Translations under genes and position numbers: made by a program
Notes under the pieces: generated by a model
Seen by the model: only the letters and a program-made list of their open reading frames with translations
Databases searched by the model: none
What the model was told of the DNA's origin: nothing
Shown: piece after piece, positions 42,292-50,982 of the stretch
Numbering within the stretch: the stretch's first letter is position 1
Layout: every line of letters begins with the position of its first letter
DNA from: Devosia sp. 1566
GTDB taxonomy: Bacteria; Pseudomonadota; Alphaproteobacteria; Rhizobiales; Devosiaceae
Reading direction: 5' to 3'
Length of the DNA stretch: 64,000 bases
Assembly (NCBI RefSeq): GCF_004005995.1
Contig: NZ_CP034767.1
Coordinates: 496,001 to 560,000, forward strand

Positions 42292-43397
42292 TCTTCTCGG
42301 CTCTTTCACCATTGCTGCGTCTCGCGCCGGTTCAGGAGCTGACGCGCGACGCCTTGCTCAAGCTCGATGCGGAAACCGCCCACCTCGCCACGATCAAGGC
42401 GCTGCGGCTGGGTCTTGGCCCCGAACAGGCCCAGGCTGATCCGCCCGAGCTACGCACCACTTTGTGCGGGCTTGAGTTAAGCAATCCCGTGGGCATGGCG
42501 GCCGGCTTTGACAAGAATGCCGAAGTGGCACGTCCCCTGGCCCTGATGGGTTTTGGCATGGTCGAGATCGGCACCGTCACCCCGCGTCCGCAAGCGGGCA
42601 ATCCCAAGCCGCGTCTGTTCCGCCTGCCCGAGGGCGAGGGCGTCATCAACCGCATGGGCTTCAACAATGAAGGCCACGAAGCGGTCTTCGCCCGCCTCAA
42701 GGACGCCCGCGTTCCCGCTGTCCTTGGCATCAATATCGGCGCCAACAAGGACAGCGCCGATTTCGTCGCCGATTACGTTCTGGGCGTGCAGCGCTTCGCC
42801 GATCTCGCCGATTACCTGACCGTCAATATCTCCTCGCCCAACACCCCTGGCCTGCGTGATCTACAAAGCGACGAGGCCCTGCGCCGCCTCCTGGGTGAAG
42901 TGCTGCACGCCCGCGCCAAAAGCCGCGTCCGGGTTCCCGTTTTCCTCAAGATCGCCCCCGATCTCGACGAGGCTGCGCTCGACGCCATCGCCAAAGTGGT
43001 GCTGGCCACCGATCTCGATGGCCTCATTGTCTCCAACACCACGCTCAGCCGCGACACTGTGCAGGGCCAAGCCAACGCCACCGAGGCGGGCGGGCTTTCG
43101 GGCAAGCCCTTGTTCAACCGCGCTACGCAACGCCTGGCCCAAACGCGCCAGCGTGTCGGCGATTTGCCCATCATCGGGGTCGGTGGCATTCATTCGCCGC
43201 AAACGGCTCTCGCCAAGTTCGAAGCGGGTGCCAATGCCGTCCAGCTTTATTCCGCGCTGGTGTTTGGCGGTCTGGACCTGCTCGACCGCATCAAGCAGGG
43301 CCTTGCCGCTGCCGTGCGCGCCCAGGGCAAAACCAATATAAGCGAGCTCGTCGGCACCCGTGTCGAGCACTGGGCTGGCGACGCCACCACCCCCTAG
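42288..43397 (+). CDS. pyrD: Dihydroorotate dehydrogenase (quinone), class 2
   Basis: A 369-residue membrane-associated flavoenzyme, oxidising dihydroorotate to orotate in pyrimidine synthesis with quinone as acceptor. The N-terminal helices bind the membrane; the barrel shows AAGFDKNAEV, GTVTPRPQAGNPKPRLFRL, NRMGFNNEG, NISSPNTPGLRDLQ with the catalytic Ser, KIAPDLDE, and the FMN-phosphate loop IIGVGGIHSPQTA. The start overlaps the DUF952 stop. The convergent MATE gene overlaps its stop codon by four bases. Confidence 0.96.
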   Translation: MIFSALSPLLRLAPVQELTRDALLKLDAETAHLATIKALRLGLGPEQAQADPPELRTTLCGLELSNPVGMAAGFDKNAEVARPLALMGFGMVEIGTVTPRPQAGNPKPRLFRLPEGEGVINRMGFNNEGHEAVFARLKDARVPAVLGINIGANKDSADFVADYVLGVQRFADLADYLTVNISSPNTPGLRDLQSDEALRRLLGEVLHARAKSRVRVPVFLKIAPDLDEAALDAIAKVVLATDLDGLIVSNTTLSRDTVQGQANATEAGGLSGKPLFNRATQRLAQTRQRVGDLPIIGVGGIHSPQTALAKFEAGANAVQLYSALVFGGLDLLDRIKQGLAAAVRAQGKTNISELVGTRVEHWAGDATTP

Positions 43398-44749
43398 GCG
43401 GCGAACAAGCCGGCCTTGCGCCGCTCCAACGCCCACCAGTAAATCGCTCCGCGCGCCAAAAACCAGCAATGGAGCGCGGCCCACAATCCCCAATTGCCCC
43501 ACAAGGGCTGCAGCACGGCGACTGCGGCCAAAAACACCACCAGCGACGCCACCATGCCATTGCGCATCAGCACATTGAGCGTCGTGCCCACCAGAATGCC
43601 GTCAAACACCACGGCCGGCATGAAGGTGACGGCGCAGAGCGCCGCCACGGGCAGGTAGAGCAGGGCATGCTGCTGCACTTCCGCATTGGTCGTCATGAGG
43701 CCAATGATCCAGGGTCCGCCGGCGAACCAGGCCAGGCCCAGCCCCGCCGCCAGCATGAAACCCCAGGCAAAGCTGAGCCGATAAGCCTGATCAAAGGCTG
43801 GCCGCCAATTGGCGCCGAGTGCTTTGCCGCTCAATTGCTCGGCCGCCTGCGCGATGCCATCCAGAAAATACCCGGCCACCATGAGGAGGTTCAGCAACAA
43901 GGCATTGCCTGATAGCGCCACCTCGCCCATGCGCGTGCCCTGCGCCGCAAACCACGCATAGGCGCCCATCAGCGCCATGGACCGGATCATCAGATCCCGG
44001 CTCAGGCCGAACATGCGCTTCAGGCCCTTCGGATCGAGCAGCTCGGTCAGTGGCACAAGGTGAGCGATCCGGCCCAAGCCGCCGAAATGGCGCACCAGCA
44101 GCCCCAGCCCAAGCAGGGCCGCGACCGCTTGGCCGATCACCGTGGCCCAGGCCGCGCCCGGCACGCCCCAGCCCAAGCCATGCACGAACCAGATGCTGAG
44201 TACGATATCGATGCCATGGAGCAGCATTTGCAGCATCATGCCGGTGGTGGCCTGCGCCCGGCCGTAAAACCACCCCAGCAGCGCATAGTTCAACAGCGCA
44301 AAGGGCGCCGCCCAGATGCGAACGGCAAAATACTCGCCCATTGCAGCGGATACTCCCGCTTCGGGGGCAAGCAAGCGATTGCTCAGCCACAAGATTGGTC
44401 CGGCGAAGGCGATCATCGCGATGCCGATCAGCACCGCGAGCATGATGGCCCGGCTGGCATGCACCAGCCCACCATTGGCCTCACGCGCGCCAACCGCCTG
44501 GGCGGTCAACCCGGCCGTGCCGATGCGCAGGAAATAAGCCAAGGAAAACAGCACATCGAACAGCAGTGCGGCCAGAACCAGCCCGCCCAGCAGGCTCGCA
44601 TCGCCCAGCCGCCCGATTACCGTGATATCAACCAGCCCCACAATGGGCTCGGTGATAAAGGCCAGGCTCGCGGGCAGGGCGATTTTCCACACATCACCAT
44701 GCCGCACCACGAATGGATATTGCGGCCGCAGCGGCGTGGTCGTGGTCAT
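43394..44749 (-). CDS. MATE family efflux transporter
   Basis: A 451-residue, 12-helix MATE exporter of the DinF-like branch. It has IALPASLAFITEPIVGLVDITVIGRLGDASLLGG in helix 1-2 and the mirrored QAAEQLSGKALGA in the second half. It would use a proton or sodium gradient to expel drugs or metabolites. Full length. It is encoded alone and convergent with pyrD. Confidence 0.92.
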   Translation of the reverse strand: MTTTTPLRPQYPFVVRHGDVWKIALPASLAFITEPIVGLVDITVIGRLGDASLLGGLVLAALLFDVLFSLAYFLRIGTAGLTAQAVGAREANGGLVHASRAIMLAVLIGIAMIAFAGPILWLSNRLLAPEAGVSAAMGEYFAVRIWAAPFALLNYALLGWFYGRAQATTGMMLQMLLHGIDIVLSIWFVHGLGWGVPGAAWATVIGQAVAALLGLGLLVRHFGGLGRIAHLVPLTELLDPKGLKRMFGLSRDLMIRSMALMGAYAWFAAQGTRMGEVALSGNALLLNLLMVAGYFLDGIAQAAEQLSGKALGANWRPAFDQAYRLSFAWGFMLAAGLGLAWFAGGPWIIGLMTTNAEVQQHALLYLPVAALCAVTFMPAVVFDGILVGTTLNVLMRNGMVASLVVFLAAVAVLQPLWGNWGLWAALHCWFLARGAIYWWALERRKAGLFAA

Positions 44750-44840
44750 CGATCAACTCGGGGGAAAAGCAGGGGAGGGGCAACAGCCCCCAGCTTATAA
44801 CGGCATTTCGCAGCGCTGCCAGTGGCTGTTCAGCACAGTT

Positions 44841-45509
44841 TCAGCTTTCGGTATCGAGTTCGATGATCACATCGGCGCGGTCGCGCGACTCCCAAACCAG
44901 GTCATAATTGGGCAGGTCATTGCGCGCTATATGGGCGCGATTGCGCTCCTCGGTGAACAGCCCTTCGGCTGCGTGGCGCCGCAGCAAACGCTGTTCCACC
45001 CGTTCACGCGGCACGTTGATGAAGACGCAATAGTCGAGCAGCGACTTGACGCCGGCCCATGGCCCCTGCGTCAGCAGCAGGTAGTTACCCTCGACAATCA
45101 GCACCCGCACTTCCGGGCCAATTGCGAAGGCATCCTCCACCACATCCTCGATCTTGCGCGAATAACCGGGTCCGCTGATCGTCTCCGTGGCCCTTTTGAG
45201 CTGGTGGAGGAAATCCACAAAGGCTTCCCCCTCAAAAGTGTGCGGCGCACCCTTGCGCTCGGTCTGTCCCAGCGCTTCGAGCTTGGCATGGCGCATGTGA
45301 AACCCGTCCATGGGCACAAGGGCCGCAATCCCGGGATGGGTTGCGTTGATCATGGTCACGAGTTCTGCCGCCAGCGTCGATTTGCCGACGCCGGGGCCCC
45401 CGGTGATCCCCACCGCGATGCGGGCATGCTTCTGGCTCATCAGCTCGAGAATATGGGGCACCAACCGCCCCAGCGCCTCGCCCGGGGTGAGATGGAGCGT
45501 CGCGGTCAT
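44841..45509 (-). CDS. P-loop nucleoside/sugar kinase (uridine/pantothenate kinase-like)
   Basis: A 222-residue kinase with Walker A VGITGGPGVGKSTLAAEL, a substrate loop MDGFHM (Asp-Gly-Phe-His as in pantothenate and uridine kinases), and VLIVEGNYLLL. The group includes the YggC/FrcK-type putative sugar kinases whose substrates are unsettled. The start overlaps the upstream DUF6460 gene by four bases (ATGA), so the two are co-translated. Confidence 0.85.
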   Translation of the reverse strand: MTATLHLTPGEALGRLVPHILELMSQKHARIAVGITGGPGVGKSTLAAELVTMINATHPGIAALVPMDGFHMRHAKLEALGQTERKGAPHTFEGEAFVDFLHQLKRATETISGPGYSRKIEDVVEDAFAIGPEVRVLIVEGNYLLLTQGPWAGVKSLLDYCVFINVPRERVEQRLLRRHAAEGLFTEERNRAHIARNDLPNYDLVWESRDRADVIIELDTES

Positions 45510-45802
45510 CGGCGCTTGCCCGTCAAGCGCAGCAGCAGCCAGATTGGGATCACCAGTGCTGCGCCCGTCAGCACATAATTGAGCGTGGTCCGCGCCACCC
45601 CGGCACTGTCGCGCAGCGTTTCGCGGACCAGTTCAACGGCACCCCGGAAGATCTCGGTGGCATCAACCCCGAATACCGACATGAAAAAGCCTGCCACCAG
45701 CGATAACAGGATCAACCGCAGGATCACGCCACCGGGACGGCCGCCCATGAAGCGCTCCAGCCAGGAGCGGTGATCAACCAATTCATCGCGATCCTCGATC
45801 AT
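45506..45802 (-). CDS. DUF6460 family membrane protein
   Basis: A 98-residue protein with two hydrophobic helices (about 27-47 and 74-92) matching a small family seen mainly in Hyphomicrobiales: WLERFMGGRPGGVILRLILLSLVAGFFMSVFG and the C-terminal TTLNYVLTGAALVIPIWLLLRL. Function unknown. It is drawn from the ATG at 45802 (MIEDRDELVDH); the divergent helicase gene cannot start before this region. Confidence 0.8.
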   Translation of the reverse strand: MIEDRDELVDHRSWLERFMGGRPGGVILRLILLSLVAGFFMSVFGVDATEIFRGAVELVRETLRDSAGVARTTLNYVLTGAALVIPIWLLLRLTGKRR

Positions 45803-45877
45803 GCCGCCAACCTCGCTTCTGTGCCGCCTCGTCACCATATAGGCTGTTTGCATCTTGCCCAAGACCTTGGCGTGTCT

Positions 45878-48403
45878 GTGACCGAACTCCTCCCGCAACT
45901 GCCCCCTGTGATCACCGATTGGTTCGCCAGCAAAGGATGGGCGCCGCGCGCCCATCAGCTGGCGGTGCTGGAGAGCTGGAATGCCAGTGCCTCGGCGCTG
46001 CTGATTGCGCCGACCGGGGCCGGCAAGACGCTGGCCGGTTTTCTCCCCACGCTTGCCGACCTGATTGCCGAGCCTCGCCCGGGCTTGCACACGCTCTATA
46101 TTTCCCCGCTCAAGGCCCTCGCGGTGGACGTCGCTCGCAATCTGGAAACCCCGATTGCGGAAATGGGCCTGCCGATCAGGGTTGAGACCCGGACCGGCGA
46201 CACGCCCGCGTCGCGCCGCGCCCGCCAGCGCACCAATCCGCCCCAAATCCTGCTCACCACCCCCGAACAGATCGCCCTGCTGCTCAGCCACCCTCAGGCC
46301 GAGCTGCTGTTTGGCTCGGTGCGTCGTATCGTGCTCGATGAGCTCCATGCCCTGGTCACCTCCAAGCGCGGCGAATTGCTGTCGCTGGCCATTGCCCGGC
46401 TGGCGCGGATGGCGCCCGATATGCGCATCACTGCGCTCAGCGCCACGGTCGCGCGACCCGATCTCCTGCGCGACTGGATCGCCCAGCCACTCCCAGAAGC
46501 GCCTACGCATCTGCTGACGGCTGGCGGTGGCGCCCCGCCCGAGCTGGCGATCCTTCAGACCGAAGAACGGCTGCCTTGGGCAGGGCACTCAGCGGCCTAT
46601 GCCCATCGTGAACTCTACGAGACCATCAAACAGCACCGCACTACGCTCCTTTTCGTCAATACCCGCTCCCAGGCCGAGGCCTTATTCCAAGGCCTCTGGG
46701 CGCAGAACGAGGACCTGCTGCCCATCGCCCTCCACCACGGCTCGCTTTCGGTCGAGCAGCGCCGCAAGGTGGAAGCGGCTATGTCTGCAGGTGTCCTTAA
46801 GGCCGTGGTCTGCACCTCGACGCTTGATCTCGGCATCGACTGGGGCGATGTGGATCTCGTCGTGCAGGTTGGCGCGCCCAAAGGCTCGTCGCGCATGCTC
46901 CAGCGCATCGGCCGCGCCAATCACCGGCTCGATGACCCGTCCAAGGCTCTGCTGGTCCCCTCCAACCGCTTTGAAGTGCTGGAATGCGAAGCGGCGGTGG
47001 AAGCTGTCTCGGAGAACCATCAGGATAGTGAGGACCCGACCTCGGGCGCCTATGATGTTCTCGCCCAGCACATCCTGGGCATGGCCTGTGCCGAGCCCTT
47101 CCACCCCGATGAGCTCTTTGCCGAGATTTGTCGCGCTTGGCCTTATCGCGATCTGGCGCGCTCTCAGTTCGATCGCATTCTCGACTTTGTCGCCACCGGT
47201 GGCTATGCGCTGCGCGCCTATGAGCGCTATGCCCGGTTGAAGCTCATGCCCGACGGGCGCTGGCGCATCGCCCATCCCCAGGTCGCCCAGCAATATCGGC
47301 TCAATATCGGCACCATTGTTGAAGAGCCCATGGTCAAGGTGCGCCTCGTTCGGGGCCGCGGCTTCAAGCGCGGCGCCACAACTGGCCCAATCGGCTATGG
47401 TGGCCGCGTGCTGGGGGAAATGGAGGAATACTTTTTTGGCACCCTGCTGCTGGGAGACACCTTCATGTTCGGCGGTGAAATCGTCGCCTTCGAGGGCATG
47501 AAGGACAACGAGGCCTATGTGAGCCGGGCCCAGTCCACCGATCCCAAGATCCCCTCCTATATGGGCGGCCGCTTTCCCCTCTCTACCTACCTCGCCGATC
47601 GGGTGCGCCGCTTGCTCGATGATCCCCATGAATGGTCCAAGCTCCCCGATCAGGTCAGCGACTGGCTGCGCCTGCAGGAGGAAGTCTCGGTGCTGCCCCG
47701 CTCGGATAGTCTCTTGGTTGAAACCTTCGCGCGCGGCAGCCAGAACTTCATGGTCTGCTACCCCTTTGAAGGCCGGCTCGCCCACCAGACCTTGGGCATG
47801 CTGCTGACGCGCCGGCTGGAACGCGCCCGTGCGCGACCGCTTGGTTTTGTCGCCTCCGAATATGCGCTGGCGATCTGGGGTCTCGGTGATCTCTCCGCGC
47901 TGATCCGCACCGATCGACTTTCGCTCGACGAACTCTTTGCCGAAGACATGCTGGGCGAAGACCTCGAGGATTGGCTCGATGAATCCGCTTTGATGAAGCG
48001 CACCTTCCGCAACTGCGCCATCATTGCCGGGCTGATCGAACGCCGCCATCCCGGCAAGGAGAAAACGGGGCGGCAGCTCACCATGTCCTCCGATCTCATC
48101 TATGACGTGCTTTACCAGCACGAGCCAGACCACATCCTGATCCAAGCCACCCGCCGCGATGCCGCCCGCGGCCTGCTCGATATCGAGCGCCTTGGTCAGA
48201 TGCTGCGCCGCATCCGCCAGCACATCGTCCACAAGCCGCTCCATCGCGTTTCCCCGCTGGCCGTTCCAATTCTCCTCGATATCGGCCGTGAGCCGATTTA
48301 TGGGGAAGGGCGCGAATCAGCTATGGCAGATGCCGCCGATGAGTTGATGCGCGAGGCCATGAGTGGCCCCGAAGGACAACAGCGCTCCGGCGAAGCAGTT
48401 TAA
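45878..48403 (+). CDS. Ligase-associated DNA damage response DEXH-box helicase (Lhr-like)
   Basis: An 841-residue superfamily 2 helicase. Motif I APTGAGKTLAGFLPTL, motif II LDELHAL, motif III LSATVARPD, motif V TLDLGIDWGDVDLV and motif VI RIGRANHR are all present, followed by the Lhr-type winged-helix and C-terminal domains. In bacteria this family is encoded with a DNA ligase, an exonuclease and PdeM. Here PdeM follows directly (44 bases), but no ligase or exonuclease is in the window. The start is taken at the GTG at 45878 because an upstream start would overlap the divergent DUF6460 gene. Confidence 0.92.
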   Translation: MTELLPQLPPVITDWFASKGWAPRAHQLAVLESWNASASALLIAPTGAGKTLAGFLPTLADLIAEPRPGLHTLYISPLKALAVDVARNLETPIAEMGLPIRVETRTGDTPASRRARQRTNPPQILLTTPEQIALLLSHPQAELLFGSVRRIVLDELHALVTSKRGELLSLAIARLARMAPDMRITALSATVARPDLLRDWIAQPLPEAPTHLLTAGGGAPPELAILQTEERLPWAGHSAAYAHRELYETIKQHRTTLLFVNTRSQAEALFQGLWAQNEDLLPIALHHGSLSVEQRRKVEAAMSAGVLKAVVCTSTLDLGIDWGDVDLVVQVGAPKGSSRMLQRIGRANHRLDDPSKALLVPSNRFEVLECEAAVEAVSENHQDSEDPTSGAYDVLAQHILGMACAEPFHPDELFAEICRAWPYRDLARSQFDRILDFVATGGYALRAYERYARLKLMPDGRWRIAHPQVAQQYRLNIGTIVEEPMVKVRLVRGRGFKRGATTGPIGYGGRVLGEMEEYFFGTLLLGDTFMFGGEIVAFEGMKDNEAYVSRAQSTDPKIPSYMGGRFPLSTYLADRVRRLLDDPHEWSKLPDQVSDWLRLQEEVSVLPRSDSLLVETFARGSQNFMVCYPFEGRLAHQTLGMLLTRRLERARARPLGFVASEYALAIWGLGDLSALIRTDRLSLDELFAEDMLGEDLEDWLDESALMKRTFRNCAIIAGLIERRHPGKEKTGRQLTMSSDLIYDVLYQHEPDHILIQATRRDAARGLLDIERLGQMLRRIRQHIVHKPLHRVSPLAVPILLDIGREPIYGEGRESAMADAADELMREAMSGPEGQQRSGEAV

Positions 48404-48447
48404 TACAGACGGCCCGGAGAGTTGCGCTCCAAGGGCAAGGACAAGCT

Positions 48448-49155
48448 TTGAGCCAAGTCTTATCTACAGCCGAGATCACGGAGACCCCGGTCTTGCGCTT
48501 TGCCGGAAACTTGTTTGAGCCGCTGCCGTCAGGCGCCCTTTATTGGCACGCCCAAAGGACGCTTTTGGTCGCTGACCTGCATCTGGAAAAACTCAGCTCC
48601 TATGCCCGCCATGGCCAGATGCTGCCGCCCTATGACACGGGGGTCACGCTCGCCAAGTTGGAACGGGACCTGCGCCGCACGGGCGCGACCCGCCTTATTG
48701 CCCTGGGCGACAGCTTCCACCGCGACGAAGGCTCGCGCACCCTCAACGACGGCGATCGTGCTCGGCTCGATGGCATGACCGACATGGCCGAATGGCTCTG
48801 GCTTTCCGGCAACCACGATCCCGCGCCCCACGCTCTGGGCGGGCGCTGCCTGCCCCATCTCGATCTGGCGGGCCTGCACCTGACGCACGAGCCACGTCGC
48901 GACCGGCCCGGCCTCATTGCCGGCCATCTCCACCCGGGCGCGCATCTGCACATGGCCGGCCGGACCACGCGTCGCCCGTGCTTTGTGCACGACAACCGGC
49001 TGCTGATCCTGCCCGCCTATGGCGCAGCTACGGGGTCGCTCAATATCCTCTCGCCCGCCTTTGTCGGCCTCTTCCATTGGCCAGCGCTCGAAGTCACCAT
49101 GCTGGGCAAGGACCGGCTGTATCCGGTCAGTCCCAGGCGCTTGGTGCGCGGCTAA
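48448..49155 (+). CDS. pdeM: Ligase-associated DNA damage response endonuclease PdeM
   Basis: A 235-residue calcineurin-like metallophosphoesterase of the PdeM type. Metal-binding motifs are VADLHLEK, LIALGDSFHRDEG, LSGNHDPAP, LTHEP and IAGHLHPGAHL. The start is a TTG at 48448 with AGGA seven bases upstream; it is 44 bases from the helicase stop. The two proteins are inferred to act together in DNA repair at ligated ends. Confidence 0.94.
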   Translation: MSQVLSTAEITETPVLRFAGNLFEPLPSGALYWHAQRTLLVADLHLEKLSSYARHGQMLPPYDTGVTLAKLERDLRRTGATRLIALGDSFHRDEGSRTLNDGDRARLDGMTDMAEWLWLSGNHDPAPHALGGRCLPHLDLAGLHLTHEPRRDRPGLIAGHLHPGAHLHMAGRTTRRPCFVHDNRLLILPAYGAATGSLNILSPAFVGLFHWPALEVTMLGKDRLYPVSPRRLVRG

Positions 49156-49156
49156 G

Positions 49157-49918
49157 CTAGCGCCGGAAGATCACCCCACCCGCCCAGCCGGTGAACAGAG
49201 CCAGCACGACGCAGATCAGCCCGTAAGCCAACGGATACTGCTTGGAGGTGATCGCCAGAAATCGCTCGAACCCGATCTTGCGCACGGCAAAGCCCTCGGA
49301 TTTGCGTGCGATCACCTCGCCATTCTGGAACACATAAGTGAGCGCCAGGTAAGGTCCGGGCGGCGCATTGCTGGGCAGGGTCAGCCGCGCGGAATAGAAG
49401 TTCTCGGTCGGAAAGTTGATGGCGTTCTCATCCACCCCAAACAAGCCCTGCTCGGTCATCAGGCGCACCAGTTCGCGCCCGAACACCGCGGTTTTCCACC
49501 AGCCCGCATCATTGGGCGTGAGCGTATAGGCTTCGGGTAGGATCTTTTCGGCCGTCAGCGTCGTCAGATTGGTGATGTCGCGCAGCCGCCCGCTCGAAAG
49601 CACATGGAAGTAGCTGGGGAAGTTGGGAAACACCACCTGGTCGGTGTTGAGCCAGATCCCCAGATTATGCGTTTTCTGCCGCGCCACCCGGTTCTGGGTC
49701 GGCCCGACCACCACCACCACCACATGGAACGGCCCAGGCACCGTCAACTGGCTCGAGCCCACATCAGGCGCGATGGTGCCAAAAAACGTCATCCGCTCGC
49801 CCGAAAAGCTCGAGGTGATATCCACCGTATCGCTGGAGAGCTGGGACACCAGCCGCGCGCCCTGCGCCGGTATGGCGAGAAGCAAAGCGGCGACGAGCCA
49901 GAGCACCAGCCGGATCAT
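49157..49918 (-). CDS. TIGR02186 family exported membrane protein
   Basis: A 253-residue protein with a signal peptide (MIRLVLWLVAALLLAIPAQGA), an immunoglobulin-like periplasmic domain (SGERMTFFGTIAP...VVVVVGPTQNRVARQKTH...GIWLN) and one C-terminal helix ending in WAGGVIFRR. It is the partner regularly encoded next to TSUP transporters in Rhizobiales. The ATG overlaps the stop of the TSUP gene by four bases, indicating coupled synthesis and probable complex formation. The function is not known. Confidence 0.88.
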   Translation of the reverse strand: MIRLVLWLVAALLLAIPAQGARLVSQLSSDTVDITSSFSGERMTFFGTIAPDVGSSQLTVPGPFHVVVVVVGPTQNRVARQKTHNLGIWLNTDQVVFPNFPSYFHVLSSGRLRDITNLTTLTAEKILPEAYTLTPNDAGWWKTAVFGRELVRLMTEQGLFGVDENAINFPTENFYSARLTLPSNAPPGPYLALTYVFQNGEVIARKSEGFAVRKIGFERFLAITSKQYPLAYGLICVVLALFTGWAGGVIFRR

Positions 49919-50841
49919 TGCAGTGACCCAATCACGGCCATGCTGAACGGATCGGCCGGGGTCAGCACCAACGACAGGCCAAAGCGGATTGCGACAGCAA
50001 GCACCAAGAGCGCCAGCAGTCCGCGCAGCTGTTCGCCCCGCAACTGCTTGCCGGCCGAAGCGCCGAACTGTGCCCCCACCACGCCCCCCACCATCAGGCA
50101 GAAGGCGAGGAGAATATCGACGCTCTGGCTCTGCACGGCATGCAGCACCGTCGTCACCGACATCATCGCCACCACCTGCAACGAGGAGGTGCCGATCACC
50201 ACATTGCCCGGCACCCGCAGCAGATAAACCAGCGCCGGAACCATGATAAAGCCGCCGCCAATACCGAGCAGCGAGCCGACAAAGCCGATAAACAGTCCGA
50301 TCACCAGCACCGGCAGCACGCTGATATAAAGGCGCGACTTCTTGAACCGCACGCGCCAGGGCAGGCCGTGCATCCAATTATGTTGGTTGGCCTGCCGCTC
50401 CCGCACCACCACGCCCGACCGCCGCCGCAGGATGGCCCGGCTCGATTCGATCAGCATCATGATCCCGATCGAGCCAAGCAGCACCAGAAAGCCCAGCGAG
50501 ATCACGAGGTCCAGCTGCCCCGCCGCGCTCAAGAACGAGAACATCGCCACGCCCGCAAAGGCGCCGAGCACGCTCGACAAGATGAGATACATCGCCAGAT
50601 GCAAATCGATCCCGCCCCGTCGATAATGACTGAGGGCTCCCGAGGTGGACGCGGCCACCACCTGGCCGGTTACCGAGGCTACGGCAACAGGCGCCGGCAC
50701 GCCCGAAAAGATGAGGAGCGGGGTGAGGAGAAATCCGCCGCCCACGCCGAACATGCCCGACAGAAAGCCGACCGCCCCTCCGATCCCCACGAGAAAGAAG
50801 AGGTTCATGGAAAGTTCGGCGATCGGCAGATAAACCTGCAA
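49915..50841 (-). CDS. Sulfite exporter TauE/SafE family (TSUP) transporter
   Basis: A 308-residue TSUP permease with two repeated halves: GGAVGFLSGMFGVGGGFLLTPLLIF and, later, GFVGSLLGIGGGFIMVPALVYLL. About eight helices. Relatives begin with QxYLPIAEL; to include this segment the start must be the TTG at 50841, as the only downstream ATG (50808) would remove it. The substrate class is organosulfonate, sulfite or other anions. Confidence 0.88.
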   Translation of the reverse strand: MQVYLPIAELSMNLFFLVGIGGAVGFLSGMFGVGGGFLLTPLLIFSGVPAPVAVASVTGQVVAASTSGALSHYRRGGIDLHLAMYLILSSVLGAFAGVAMFSFLSAAGQLDLVISLGFLVLLGSIGIMMLIESSRAILRRRSGVVVRERQANQHNWMHGLPWRVRFKKSRLYISVLPVLVIGLFIGFVGSLLGIGGGFIMVPALVYLLRVPGNVVIGTSSLQVVAMMSVTTVLHAVQSQSVDILLAFCLMVGGVVGAQFGASAGKQLRGEQLRGLLALLVLAVAIRFGLSLVLTPADPFSMAVIGSLQ

Positions 50842-50982
50842 GATCCAAATCCATCCAGGGCGGCCGCCCGCTGGCAGGCCTGCCAAAAAACGCGGCAGGG
50901 TCCCGGCAGTGTTTTGCACCCCCGGAACCCGCAATGCTTGATGGGCTTACGTGCCCATCCCGCTCGTGTCAAACGGCTCGGG

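Noticed and set aside
46682..48244. 520-codon open frame antisense to the Lhr-like helicase
   Set aside because: The helicase frame has all motifs; the antisense product has no recognisable domain.
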